DNA from: G963666935 sp963666935
GTDB taxonomy: Bacteria; Bacillota; Clostridia; Christensenellales; CAG-138
NCBI GenBank assembly: GCA_963666935.1
Contig: OY762936.1
Location: 2,046,001 to 2,110,000 of the forward strand
Length of the DNA stretch: 64,000 nucleotides
Direction of reading: 5' to 3'
The notes beneath the pieces were generated by a model that ran no database searches, was not told where the DNA came from, and saw only the letters and a program-made list of their open reading frames with translations. How positions within the stretch are numbered: the first letter of the stretch is position 1; every line of letters starts with the position of its first letter. The translations under genes and the position numbers were made by a program. This document shows positions 42,812 through 50,032 of this stretch, in pieces.

Positions 42812-43499
42812 ATATTTGGTGCAATTAAAACAGGCGCTGGCCCGGCGGGGTATCAAAGATTACGCGGATATTCTCAGCGAATATGACCAGCACTTTGCCT
42901 TTAAGTTTGCGGACGGGTATACCGAAGAGGAAGTGGCTGCGAAGCTGGGCGCGCCGGACGCCATCGCCGCGCAGTTTGAGAAGGGGAAAACACCCAGAAA
43001 AATGGGGAAGCGCGTGCTGCTTGGAATTTCATTGACCTTTTTGGCTCTGTTTGAAGTATATTTCTACCTAATCTTTTACGCCTGGGTGGTAGCGCTTTTT
43101 GCAGGAGGCATAGCGACGGCGGCCATCGGCGTCTGCCTGATCTTCCTGATCAATGTGGGCGGCCTGCTTCCGTATATGCCGGCTTTGGGTGGGACGATCC
43201 TGGGCGTGGCGGCGCTGGGGCTTTCGGCAGTCTTTATCGTGGGCTCGCTGAACTGCGGCCTGTATGCGCGGCAGATGATCCGCGCCAGCATCCGCTGGCA
43301 CAAAAACACTATGTCCGGCTCGGCGCTGCCGGCGTTGCCCACCAATCCCCAGCTTTCCCCAAAGCGGAAGCGCGGGCTGCGCACGGCGATGCTTATCTCC
43401 GTGGCAATCTTCGGAATCGCTTTTGTGCTGGCATTCGCAACGCTGGCCCTGCAGGCAAACGCCATGGGGTTCTGGCACGTCTGGCACTGGTTCCAGTAA
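42798..43499 (+). CDS. HAAS/DUF1700 domain membrane protein
   Basis: This 233-residue protein has an N-terminal HAAS helical domain (~1-70, with the MTKNEYLVQLKQAL start and EEVAAKLGAPDAIA block), then four or five membrane helices. The family acts with PadR-type regulators, probably as a membrane partner. The usual downstream DUF4097 adhesin-like gene is missing; two short-chain dehydrogenase genes follow instead. Confidence 0.9.
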   Translation: MTKNEYLVQLKQALARRGIKDYADILSEYDQHFAFKFADGYTEEEVAAKLGAPDAIAAQFEKGKTPRKMGKRVLLGISLTFLALFEVYFYLIFYAWVVALFAGGIATAAIGVCLIFLINVGGLLPYMPALGGTILGVAALGLSAVFIVGSLNCGLYARQMIRASIRWHKNTMSGSALPALPTNPQLSPKRKRGLRTAMLISVAIFGIAFVLAFATLALQANAMGFWHVWHWFQ

Positions 43500-43514
43500 T
43501 TGAGGAGGAATTTG

Positions 43515-44378
43515 ATGAAAACCGTCGTCATCACCGGCGCCACCTCCGGCATTGGCCTAGCCGTTGCCCGGAAACTAGCGCAACATGGGCACAACATCAT
43601 CGGCGTGGGACGGGATGAGGCGCGCTGCCAGAGCGCCTATGAGAAGATTCTTGCCCAGAAGCCTGAGGGGAAAATTCGATTCTTCACCGCCGATCTCATG
43701 CAGCAGCGAGAGGTGAACCGCTTGGCAGAGGAAATTACCGGCTATCTGGGAACCCACTGTGACGGGAAGCTGGACACGCTGATCAACAACGCCGGATGCG
43801 TACGCAGCTGGTATACCACCACACAGGAAGGTTATGAGCAACAGTTTGCCCTCAATCACCTCGCCCCCTTTCTGCTGACCTATCGGCTTTTACCCTGCCT
43901 GCAGCGGGCAGACGGGCGCGTCATCATGACGGGCAGCCAATCCCATAAAGGCATTCGAATCCACTGGAACGACGTGATGCTGCAAAAGGGATACAACCCC
44001 CTGACGGCTTACAAGCAAACGAAGCTCTGCAACCTCCTCTTCGCACTGGAGCTCAACGAGCGGGGCATCCGCTCCTACACGGTTGACCCTGGGCTGGTGA
44101 ATACGGAAATTGGTTGCAAGCAGACCGGCAGGCTGGTGGACCTGATTTGGAAGTGCCGCATGCGGCACGGCGCGCCGCCGGAACTTCCGGCTATCACCTA
44201 CGCCTACCTGTGCGAGCAGGAGCCCGCGCCACAGGGGCTGTACTACCGCCTCTTTACAGAGGAACGCTGCGGTAAACAGGTAAACCGGGAAAACGCCAAA
44301 AAGCTGTTTCTCCTCAGCGAGCGGCTGTGCGGCATCCAATATGAAGGCAAGCATGAAAGCAAGGAGGAAGTAAAATGA
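43515..44378 (+). CDS. short-chain dehydrogenase/reductase
   Basis: This 287-residue SDR has the cofactor motif TGATSGIG (residues 7-14), NNAG (~93), the active Ser in MTGSQSHKG and Y-K-Q-T-K (catalytic Tyr/Lys). It resembles retinol dehydrogenase/protochlorophyllide reductase-like SDRs in its N-H-L-A-P-F block. ATG 43515 follows GGAGGAATTTG; an upstream in-frame start lies in that site. It is in one operon with padR-HAAS and the next SDR, whose start overlaps its stop. The substrate is unknown. Confidence 0.9.
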   Translation: MKTVVITGATSGIGLAVARKLAQHGHNIIGVGRDEARCQSAYEKILAQKPEGKIRFFTADLMQQREVNRLAEEITGYLGTHCDGKLDTLINNAGCVRSWYTTTQEGYEQQFALNHLAPFLLTYRLLPCLQRADGRVIMTGSQSHKGIRIHWNDVMLQKGYNPLTAYKQTKLCNLLFALELNERGIRSYTVDPGLVNTEIGCKQTGRLVDLIWKCRMRHGAPPELPAITYAYLCEQEPAPQGLYYRLFTEERCGKQVNRENAKKLFLLSERLCGIQYEGKHESKEEVK

Positions 44379-45199
44379 ACGTACTGATTACAGGCGCCAG
44401 CGGCGGTTTGGGCCGCGCCCTTGCAGATGAGTGTGCCCGCCGGGGCTACAACCTTTATTTGACCGACGTGGATGAAACCAGCCTTCATACCCTCAAAGGC
44501 GGACTGCAACGCCAATACGGCATTGAAACGGCAGTTTACGCCTGCGATTTGACCAACCCACAAGGCGTAGATGCGCTGCTTTCCGACATCGACCACTTGG
44601 GCATTCGCCTTGACATGCTGCTCAACGTGGCAGGCGTAGACTACGAGGGCGGCTTCCTTCATCGGGATCGAGAAAACATCACAAAAATTGTGGCCCTCAA
44701 CGACGAAGCCACGCTGCGCATTACCCACGCCGCCCTTTCCCGCCGCAATCCAAACGGGCGTTTTTCGCTGGTGTTCGTATCCAGTCTGGCTTCCATGTTC
44801 CCCATGCCGCTCAAGGCCACCTATGCCGCTTCTAAGCGGTTCCTGCTGGACTTCGCAATGGCCCTTCGGCTAGAGCTTCGGGATCAGAAGGTTAGCGTGC
44901 TGACCCTTTGCCCCGGTGGCCTCGCCACCACCCAGCAAGCCATGCGCGGCATCGCCGCCCAAGGATTTTGGGGCGCCGCCACCACCAACCCACTGGAGTC
45001 AGTGGCTCGCCGCACCATCGACCGGGCGCTGCGCGGCAGGAGCCTTTACATACCGGGGACGCTGAACTGGACGCTGGCGCAAATTGGCAAAATCATTCCC
45101 CGCTCCTGGGCGGCGGCTGTGGTCTACCGGCGGTGGAACCGTGCGCAGCAAGAATGGCTTCACCCCGACCCCTCGGGCTGCGGGTCTGCCTCCACCTAG
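44375..45199 (+). CDS. short-chain dehydrogenase/reductase
   Basis: This 274-residue SDR is similar in layout to, but not a close copy of, the preceding one. It has TGASGGLG (residues 6-13), NVAG instead of NNAG (~89), Ser in VSSLAS and Y-A-A-S-K. The C-terminal ~50 residues are extended and basic. It is coupled to the previous gene by ATGA. Two adjacent SDRs may act in sequence on one lipid or polyketide-like substrate, but nothing in the sequence fixes it. Confidence 0.9.
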   Translation: MNVLITGASGGLGRALADECARRGYNLYLTDVDETSLHTLKGGLQRQYGIETAVYACDLTNPQGVDALLSDIDHLGIRLDMLLNVAGVDYEGGFLHRDRENITKIVALNDEATLRITHAALSRRNPNGRFSLVFVSSLASMFPMPLKATYAASKRFLLDFAMALRLELRDQKVSVLTLCPGGLATTQQAMRGIAAQGFWGAATTNPLESVARRTIDRALRGRSLYIPGTLNWTLAQIGKIIPRSWAAAVVYRRWNRAQQEWLHPDPSGCGSAST

Positions 45200-45292
45200 A
45201 GAACAAAACCCCGTTTCGGCAGAAACAGCCTTTGTATCCTGTGCAGAAAAGTGGTAAAATAAAGTAAAATATTAATATAGGAGGAAAGTGCC

Positions 45293-45796
45293 ATGGCATT
45301 TATGGATAAGCTGAACGATTTCACAAAAAATGTGGGTGACAAGGCCAACGACGTTATTGAAACCACGAAGCTAAACAACAAGATCAGTTCGGAAAAGGCG
45401 GCTATCGTCGACCTGTTTAAACAGATCGGTGAGCGTTCCTACGCAAAATACGCCGCCGGAGAAGCGACAGACTCCGACAACTCCGAGCTGTTTGCCGCCA
45501 TTGCCACCCACAGCGCAACAATTCGCGAAGCTGAGGAGAAGATCAAGGCCATCAAGGAAGCGCCCGCTGCGGCTCCCGCGGCAACGCCCGAGGCAGCACC
45601 CGAGACAGCAAATGCAAGCTTGGTTATCTGCCCAGCCTGCGGGAAGCAAAATCAGCCCGAGGCCAGATTCTGCTGCGGCTGCGGCGGCAAACTGGAAGCG
45701 GTAGAACAGCCCAAGCCTAAAACCTGCCCAAATTGCGGGACGGCCGCGGAAGAAGGCATGCTGTTCTGTGCGCAGTGCGGAACAAAAATCGAATAA
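45293..45796 (+). CDS. double zinc-ribbon protein
   Basis: This 167-residue protein has an N-terminal helical coiled-coil part (~1-85), an Ala/Pro-rich linker (~86-105) and two C-terminal zinc ribbons: C-P-A-C-x13-C-C-G-C-G and C-P-N-C-x12-C-A-Q-C. AGGAGGAAAG precedes the ATG. Such zinc-ribbon proteins are frequent and uncharacterised in Clostridia. It begins a run of small exported or structural proteins. Confidence 0.8.
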   Translation: MAFMDKLNDFTKNVGDKANDVIETTKLNNKISSEKAAIVDLFKQIGERSYAKYAAGEATDSDNSELFAAIATHSATIREAEEKIKAIKEAPAAAPAATPEAAPETANASLVICPACGKQNQPEARFCCGCGGKLEAVEQPKPKTCPNCGTAAEEGMLFCAQCGTKIE

Positions 45797-45833
45797 TAAT
45801 GGCTTTGGAAATAAAATTGAAAATTTTTCCTTT

Positions 45834-45860
45834 ACTGATTCGGCGCGAATCAGTTATAGT
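45834..45860 (+). promoter_or_regulatory. palindromic operator at the DUF-lipoprotein promoter
   Basis: A perfect 9-3-9 palindrome, ACTGATTCG-GCG-CGAATCAGT (45834-45854), directly abuts a -10-like TATAGT (45855-45860) and covers the whole spacer and -35 area. No T-run follows, so it is an operator rather than a terminator. Its regulator is unknown. Confidence 0.65.
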
Positions 45861-45891
45861 AATAACAAGAAAATAAAGGAGAAATTAAGCT

Positions 45892-46386
45892 ATGAAAAAG
45901 TTGTTTGCGGCTTTAATTGCGCTTATGATGCTCGTTTCCCTTACCGGTTGCGGGGTCCGGCAAAAAATAGGTGAAAAGGTAGCTGAAGGGGTCACCGAAA
46001 AGTTGCTTGAGAAGGCGGATGGCGTGGGTGATGTGGACATCAGCGAAGACAAAGTGACTATCAAGGGCGATGACGGCGAGTCGGTTACCATTGGCGGCAC
46101 CGAATGGCCCACCTCCGATCTGGTGAAAAACATACCCGAGTTTAAAAAGGGTCAAGTGGCCTCGGTTATGGAGAGCGAAGGCTACGTGCTCATTGCGCTG
46201 GAATCGGTGAATGAAGATGACTTCAAGGATTATATTGAAACGGTCAAAAAAGATTTCAAGGATGAGCCTTTTGAGATGTCTTCGGGCGACGGCATTGCGT
46301 ACAGCGCGAAGAACGCGGACGGAATCAACGTAATGCTGTCATATGGGGATGAGTCCGCCACCATTACCATTGCCAAGGCCGAATAG
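45892..46386 (+). CDS. small lipoprotein
   Basis: This 164-residue protein has a lipoprotein signal with lipobox LTGC (Cys20). The mature part begins with a helical, charged stretch (GEKVAEGVTEKLLEK), then a DVDISEDKVTIKGDDGESVTIGG segment, and a compact alpha/beta domain. It is a type often annotated as a hypothetical lipoprotein in Clostridia. AAGGAG precedes the ATG. The promoter is covered by a perfect palindrome, so it is probably under a specific repressor. Confidence 0.75.
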   Translation: MKKLFAALIALMMLVSLTGCGVRQKIGEKVAEGVTEKLLEKADGVGDVDISEDKVTIKGDDGESVTIGGTEWPTSDLVKNIPEFKKGQVASVMESEGYVLIALESVNEDDFKDYIETVKKDFKDEPFEMSSGDGIAYSAKNADGINVMLSYGDESATITIAKAE

Positions 46387-46420
46387 TTTTTTCAAAGAAT
46401 CTCATTGTTGTAAAGTATGA

Positions 46421-46449
46421 AGCGGCGCCGGCGAAAAAGGCGCCGCTTT
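46421..46449 (+). terminator. lipoprotein gene terminator
   Basis: AGCGGCGCC (46421-46429) pairs with GGCGCCGCT, followed by seven T residues; 35 bases after the stop. Confidence 0.93.
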
Positions 46450-46550
46450 TTTTCGTATTCTTAATGAAATCGTCATCTTTTATATGCTCCCCGCATGGTA
46501 TAATGCAGGAAAAGATTCCCAGCGATATTATTTTAAAAGGAGGGCAGTAA

Positions 46551-46748
46551 ATGAGAAATGAAGGCCGCTTTATTAAAGTATATGGCAAGGGCGTGGCCAA
46601 CGTAAACGAGATTTGGGTGGATAGGGAGACCGGCGTCAACTATTTTTTCCATTCCGCCGGCTATTCTGGCGGACTGTGCGTGCTTTTGGGCAAAGATGGA
46701 AATCCGGTGGTTACCGACCCCTATACCTTAGAGCACGGCAATTATTGA
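46551..46748 (+). CDS. DUF6440-like small protein
   Basis: This 65-residue protein has RFIKVY at the start and the core IWVDRETGVNYFFHSAGYSGGLCVLLGKDGNPV, which matches DUF6440. Such proteins are short, all-beta and of unknown function; close relatives occur in phages and in bacterial chromosomes. AAAGGAGGGCAG precedes the ATG, and a TATAAT (46499-46504) lies 46 bases upstream. Confidence 0.8.
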   Translation: MRNEGRFIKVYGKGVANVNEIWVDRETGVNYFFHSAGYSGGLCVLLGKDGNPVVTDPYTLEHGNY

Positions 46749-46827
46749 GCGCCTCCTCCGGCACCGGGAACCCTTGCCTGTGCTTAAACGTTTTATTGGC
46801 AAATACACAAGGCGAGGTGAACCAACT

Positions 46828-48078
46828 ATGAAGAAAATTGGCTTTTTAATTCTAGCGGCGCTGCTGCTTTTCGTGGGCTGCGCCCGTTCGGGCGGTGCTG
46901 CGCCCACATCCCTGACAAAAAACCTGTCGCTTTCGGAAAAAGGGAAGGCGCCTGTGGCATCTTGCTCCAATTTCGGCCCGGCGGCCGAATTTGCCGGGGC
47001 ATTTTTCAGCCGGGCCACGGAAGAGGAAAACCCGGTCATCTCCCCCGCCTCCGCCTACCTGTGCCTGGCTATGGTCATGAACGGTGCGGACAAAGATACG
47101 CTTCGTGAGTTTGAATCCGTCATGGGCGGAGGCATGGAACAGACAAACCTGCTTTCCCGGACGCTGATCCGTGAACTCACAGAAACCTCCGGAAGCACTG
47201 TGCTGAACATTGCGAATTCCGCTTGGGTAGACGACGACCATGCAAAGCTGAAAGAGAGCTACCTGCAGGCCATCGTAGATTACTTCGGGGCCGACGTGTT
47301 TACCGCCGATATGCCTTCCGACGAGGCGTTGAAAGCCGTCAACAGTTGGGTAAACGAAAAGACCAACGGCCTGATTCCCACCCTTCATGATGAAAACTAT
47401 CCCGAGAGCACCATACTTGTGCTGCTCAACACACTCTACCTCAAGGCCAAATGGCAAGATGAATTTCTGGGGTATCAGACCTCGGACGCCACATTCACCA
47501 AATCCGACGGAACGGCCCTGACGGTGCCCTTCATGCACGCGTTAGAAAGCCATCGCAGCTATATTCGCACCGACGACGCGGAGGGAGTTTTGCTGCCCTA
47601 CGACGACGGCAAGACCGCCTTTGTGGCCCTGCGTCCCACGGACGGCAGTACCCCAAGGGAGTTTGCTGCAACATTGACCGCCGACAAGCTGACTTCCTGC
47701 ATCGGCTCTGCCACCGATACGCTTGTGAACCTTTCCATGCCCAAGTTTACCATCGAATACAAGCTATACCTCAACGACATCCTGATAGACATGGGCCTGA
47801 CCCAGGTATTTGACACCTCCTTGGCGGACTTAAGTAAGATGGGCGAAGGGGTCAACGGCCCGCTGTACCTGTCTTGGGTATTCCAGAAGGTGAAGATCGA
47901 AGTCAACGAAGAGGGCACCGAAGCCGCCGCAGTAACGGAAGCCGCCATGCTGGAATCCGCTTTCCTGCCTGAAAAGCCGCCCGTGGAACTGAACCTCGAC
48001 AGCCCCTTTGTGTATGCGGTGGTGGACCTTGCTACCGGCCTGCCTATGTTTATGGGCATATTAGACGATCCTTCCTAA
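46828..48078 (+). CDS. lipoprotein serpin (protease inhibitor)
   Basis: This 416-residue serpin is anchored by a lipoprotein signal (FVGC, Cys18). The serpin fold is clear: NPVISPASAYLCLAMVMNGA, VNSWVNEKTNGLIPTL, LLNTLYLKAKWQ and the C-terminal SPFVYAVVDLATGLPMFMG. The hinge E-E-G-T-E-A-A-A (~361-368) is of the inhibitory type (short side chains), so it should trap a serine or cysteine protease. Counting from the hinge, P1 falls at Ser377, suggesting an elastase- or subtilisin-like target. ATG 46828 follows AGGTGAACC. A surface serpin may shield the cell from host or competitor proteases. Confidence 0.94.
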   Translation: MKKIGFLILAALLLFVGCARSGGAAPTSLTKNLSLSEKGKAPVASCSNFGPAAEFAGAFFSRATEEENPVISPASAYLCLAMVMNGADKDTLREFESVMGGGMEQTNLLSRTLIRELTETSGSTVLNIANSAWVDDDHAKLKESYLQAIVDYFGADVFTADMPSDEALKAVNSWVNEKTNGLIPTLHDENYPESTILVLLNTLYLKAKWQDEFLGYQTSDATFTKSDGTALTVPFMHALESHRSYIRTDDAEGVLLPYDDGKTAFVALRPTDGSTPREFAATLTADKLTSCIGSATDTLVNLSMPKFTIEYKLYLNDILIDMGLTQVFDTSLADLSKMGEGVNGPLYLSWVFQKVKIEVNEEGTEAAAVTEAAMLESAFLPEKPPVELNLDSPFVYAVVDLATGLPMFMGILDDPS

Positions 48079-48103
48079 AAAACTGAAAGAAGAACTTACA
48101 ACA

Positions 48104-49531
48104 ATGACAAGAAACCGTTTCTCCCCCATCGCAGCGTTCATTCTATGCTGTGCCCTGCTGATTTCCGGCTGCACTGCCGCGCCGGCGCAGGAGCCGGCCT
48201 CCACATCGGCCACGACACCCGCATGGCTGCCCCCACAAACCGACGCGCCGCCTTCTACCACGCAGAACCCCGTAGACATGCAGCAAGCACTAAACGACAT
48301 GACGCCCGTGCTGGACTCCATCACTCGCGCCATGGGCGTTTTAGGCCGCGTGCCTTACGCGCCCGATGACCCGGAGTTCTTTTGGGCAGTTCTGTACCTG
48401 ATGAGCGAAAGCTGGGGAGATACGCATCCGCTGGTGAAGCGGGAAGACGATGGCACCGTGGTAATGCCCGGACAGGTCATGCAAGAATTCGCTGCCGCTG
48501 CGTTTTACGGCTGCGACGCTTTACCCGCCTTGCCCGCAAGCCACTCCGCGGCCATCGATTACGACCAGGATTATGATATCTATCGGATCGCACCCTCGGA
48601 TGGCATCGATGCGGAAATCGTACTACGGGGGTATTATGTAAAGGACGATGGCACCATCAATGCGATGATGTACCTTTCCTCCCCGGACGACGATATACAG
48701 CCCGGCACACTGATGTTTTCGCTTGCCGTCAATCCTTATGCAAACGATGCCGACACCGCATACTGCTACAGCGTGACGGGTGTAGAGTCCATTACGGGCG
48801 ACTCCGACCTCTGGCGGGCCGCGGACGCCATGCAACCCATCACCGCTGACCTCAACGGCGACGGCATTGAGGAAACCATTGCGGTTGTTGTGGATGAGGA
48901 GCAGTACACCACCACGGTGACTGTCACTTCAGGTGATACCGTACTCACCGACGTAAGCGACAGCGCGCTGTTCGGGCCTATTTGCCATATCGGCGATGTA
49001 ACCGCGGGAGACGGTGCTAAGGAGCTGTACATTTGCGGCGACATAGCTTCCGACGACTACGTCACTTACATTTACCGAATCCAGAACGGCACTTTGCAGC
49101 GGGCCGAAATCTTCGGCACGGTGATGTTTGCTGATGGCGGCGGGACACTGCCCGTAATTACTGTGGTAAACGTGCTGGGGTCTTACGCCGGGTACTGCCA
49201 GTATGCGCTTGGCGACGACTTCACCTTCACGCTCTCTTCCCCCTATGCCGTTCTCCGTTACATCGGCGACTGGGAGGATCGGAAGCTGACCGTAGCAAAG
49301 GACGGCATTTCGGCGATCCCTGTGGCAAGCACTACCAGCGCAACGATTCCCTTGTCAAAAGGCGAAGAGCTGATGCTGGCGGAAACCGATGAGATGAACT
49401 ATGTGATTCTTGAGCGGCGGGATGGCTCCCAACTGCTTGTGAACGTAGAGAAGAATGAAGAAGAATGGGGTTGGCTCATCAACGGCATCCCGGAGGAAGA
49501 ATGGTTCGGAATGCTGATGTACGCAGGCTAA
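48104..49531 (+). CDS. large lipoprotein of unknown function
   Basis: This 475-residue lipoprotein has lipobox ISGC (Cys23), then a Pro/Thr/Ser-rich spacer to ~58 as in surface lipoproteins. The first domain (~60-240) is not recognised. At ~247 lies D-L-N-G-D-G-I-E-E-T, an FG-GAP/VCBS-like calcium loop, inside a beta-propeller-like region (~240-410). It follows the serpin gene by 25 bases and may be co-transcribed. The ribosome site is poor (GAAGAA ~14 bases upstream). Confidence 0.75.
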   Translation: MTRNRFSPIAAFILCCALLISGCTAAPAQEPASTSATTPAWLPPQTDAPPSTTQNPVDMQQALNDMTPVLDSITRAMGVLGRVPYAPDDPEFFWAVLYLMSESWGDTHPLVKREDDGTVVMPGQVMQEFAAAAFYGCDALPALPASHSAAIDYDQDYDIYRIAPSDGIDAEIVLRGYYVKDDGTINAMMYLSSPDDDIQPGTLMFSLAVNPYANDADTAYCYSVTGVESITGDSDLWRAADAMQPITADLNGDGIEETIAVVVDEEQYTTTVTVTSGDTVLTDVSDSALFGPICHIGDVTAGDGAKELYICGDIASDDYVTYIYRIQNGTLQRAEIFGTVMFADGGGTLPVITVVNVLGSYAGYCQYALGDDFTFTLSSPYAVLRYIGDWEDRKLTVAKDGISAIPVASTTSATIPLSKGEELMLAETDEMNYVILERRDGSQLLVNVEKNEEEWGWLINGIPEEEWFGMLMYAG

Positions 49532-49594
49532 ACTGTATTTTACAGTAAAACAGGATGTAGTTTGGGCATAAAACATGAATGACTTTCAATGGAG

Positions 49595-49622
49595 AAAAAA
49601 GCCGGCGCTGCCCGGCTTTTTA
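49595..49622 (+). terminator. terminator of the lipoprotein gene
   Basis: GCCGG (49601-49605) pairs with CCGGC (49612-49616), extended by A/T pairs on each side and followed by TTTTTAT; about 65 bases after the stop. Confidence 0.85.
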
Positions 49623-49764
49623 TATGACCGGCGGCCCTGTTTGCAGTGTCTGCTTTTACCCACTGCTTCTGACCGAGTGCAAAGGCATTGTCGCAGTGCT
49701 ACAGCCGGGCGTGTCAGCGGATGCGACGTAGACGGACGCAACGATAAATTCTTCCGGAAGAATA

Positions 49765-49793
49765 AACACTTGCCAAACGGCAGGTGTTTTTTT
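49765..49793 (+). terminator. second terminator
   Basis: A 10-bp stem AACACTTGCC/GGCAGGTGTT (one wobble) with loop AAAC is followed by five T residues. No convincing gene lies directly before it. Confidence 0.8.
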
Positions 49794-49900
49794 CTGAAAA
49801 CATAAAAAAAATGTAAATAATTGGTAAAATTTAAGGTTTTCGGCTCATTTTACTTAAAAATCTTGAATTTCGTCAAAAAAAGCCTGCAAAATTCCATGTG

Positions 49901-49955
49901 ATGTAACTTAAATGTAACGACCATAGTTTACAGTATATATACAAAAATATGTAGT
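49901..49955 (+). promoter_or_regulatory. promoter with direct heptamers (SARP-like layout)
   Basis: A -35 TTTACA (49927-49932) and a weak -10 TGTAGT (49950-49955) have a 17-bp spacer. Two ATGTAAC heptamers (49901-49907 and 49912-49918) lie 11 bp apart, ending 8 bp upstream of the -35. A related TTGTAAC and an inverted GTTACA occur downstream near 49979 and 50006. The weak -10 fits a promoter needing an activator. Confidence 0.5.
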
Positions 49956-50032
49956 GTGGGGAGTTTGCCCCCAAAACATTGTAACAATCTTTCCGACATA
50001 GTACTGTTACACGAAGAAAGGTGGATATATCC

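Larger units (their letters stand above)
49532..50032 (+). other. intergenic region before the giant surface gene
   Basis: This 501-base gap holds two terminators, a 16-bp perfect palindrome (49748-49763) and the promoter region of the giant gene. An open frame at 49575-49805 has no ribosome site and runs through both terminators. The piece 49625-49745 is GC-rich with no recognised RNA family. Confidence 0.5.

Noticed and set aside
49625..49745. possible c-di-GMP riboswitch before the giant gene
   Set aside because: A GCAAAGGCA stretch first suggested it, but the rest of the conserved core and tetraloop-receptor pattern is missing, and a terminator separates it from the gene.
49575..49805. 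76-codon frame between the lipoprotein and the giant gene
   Set aside because: It passes through two strong terminators and has no ribosome site.
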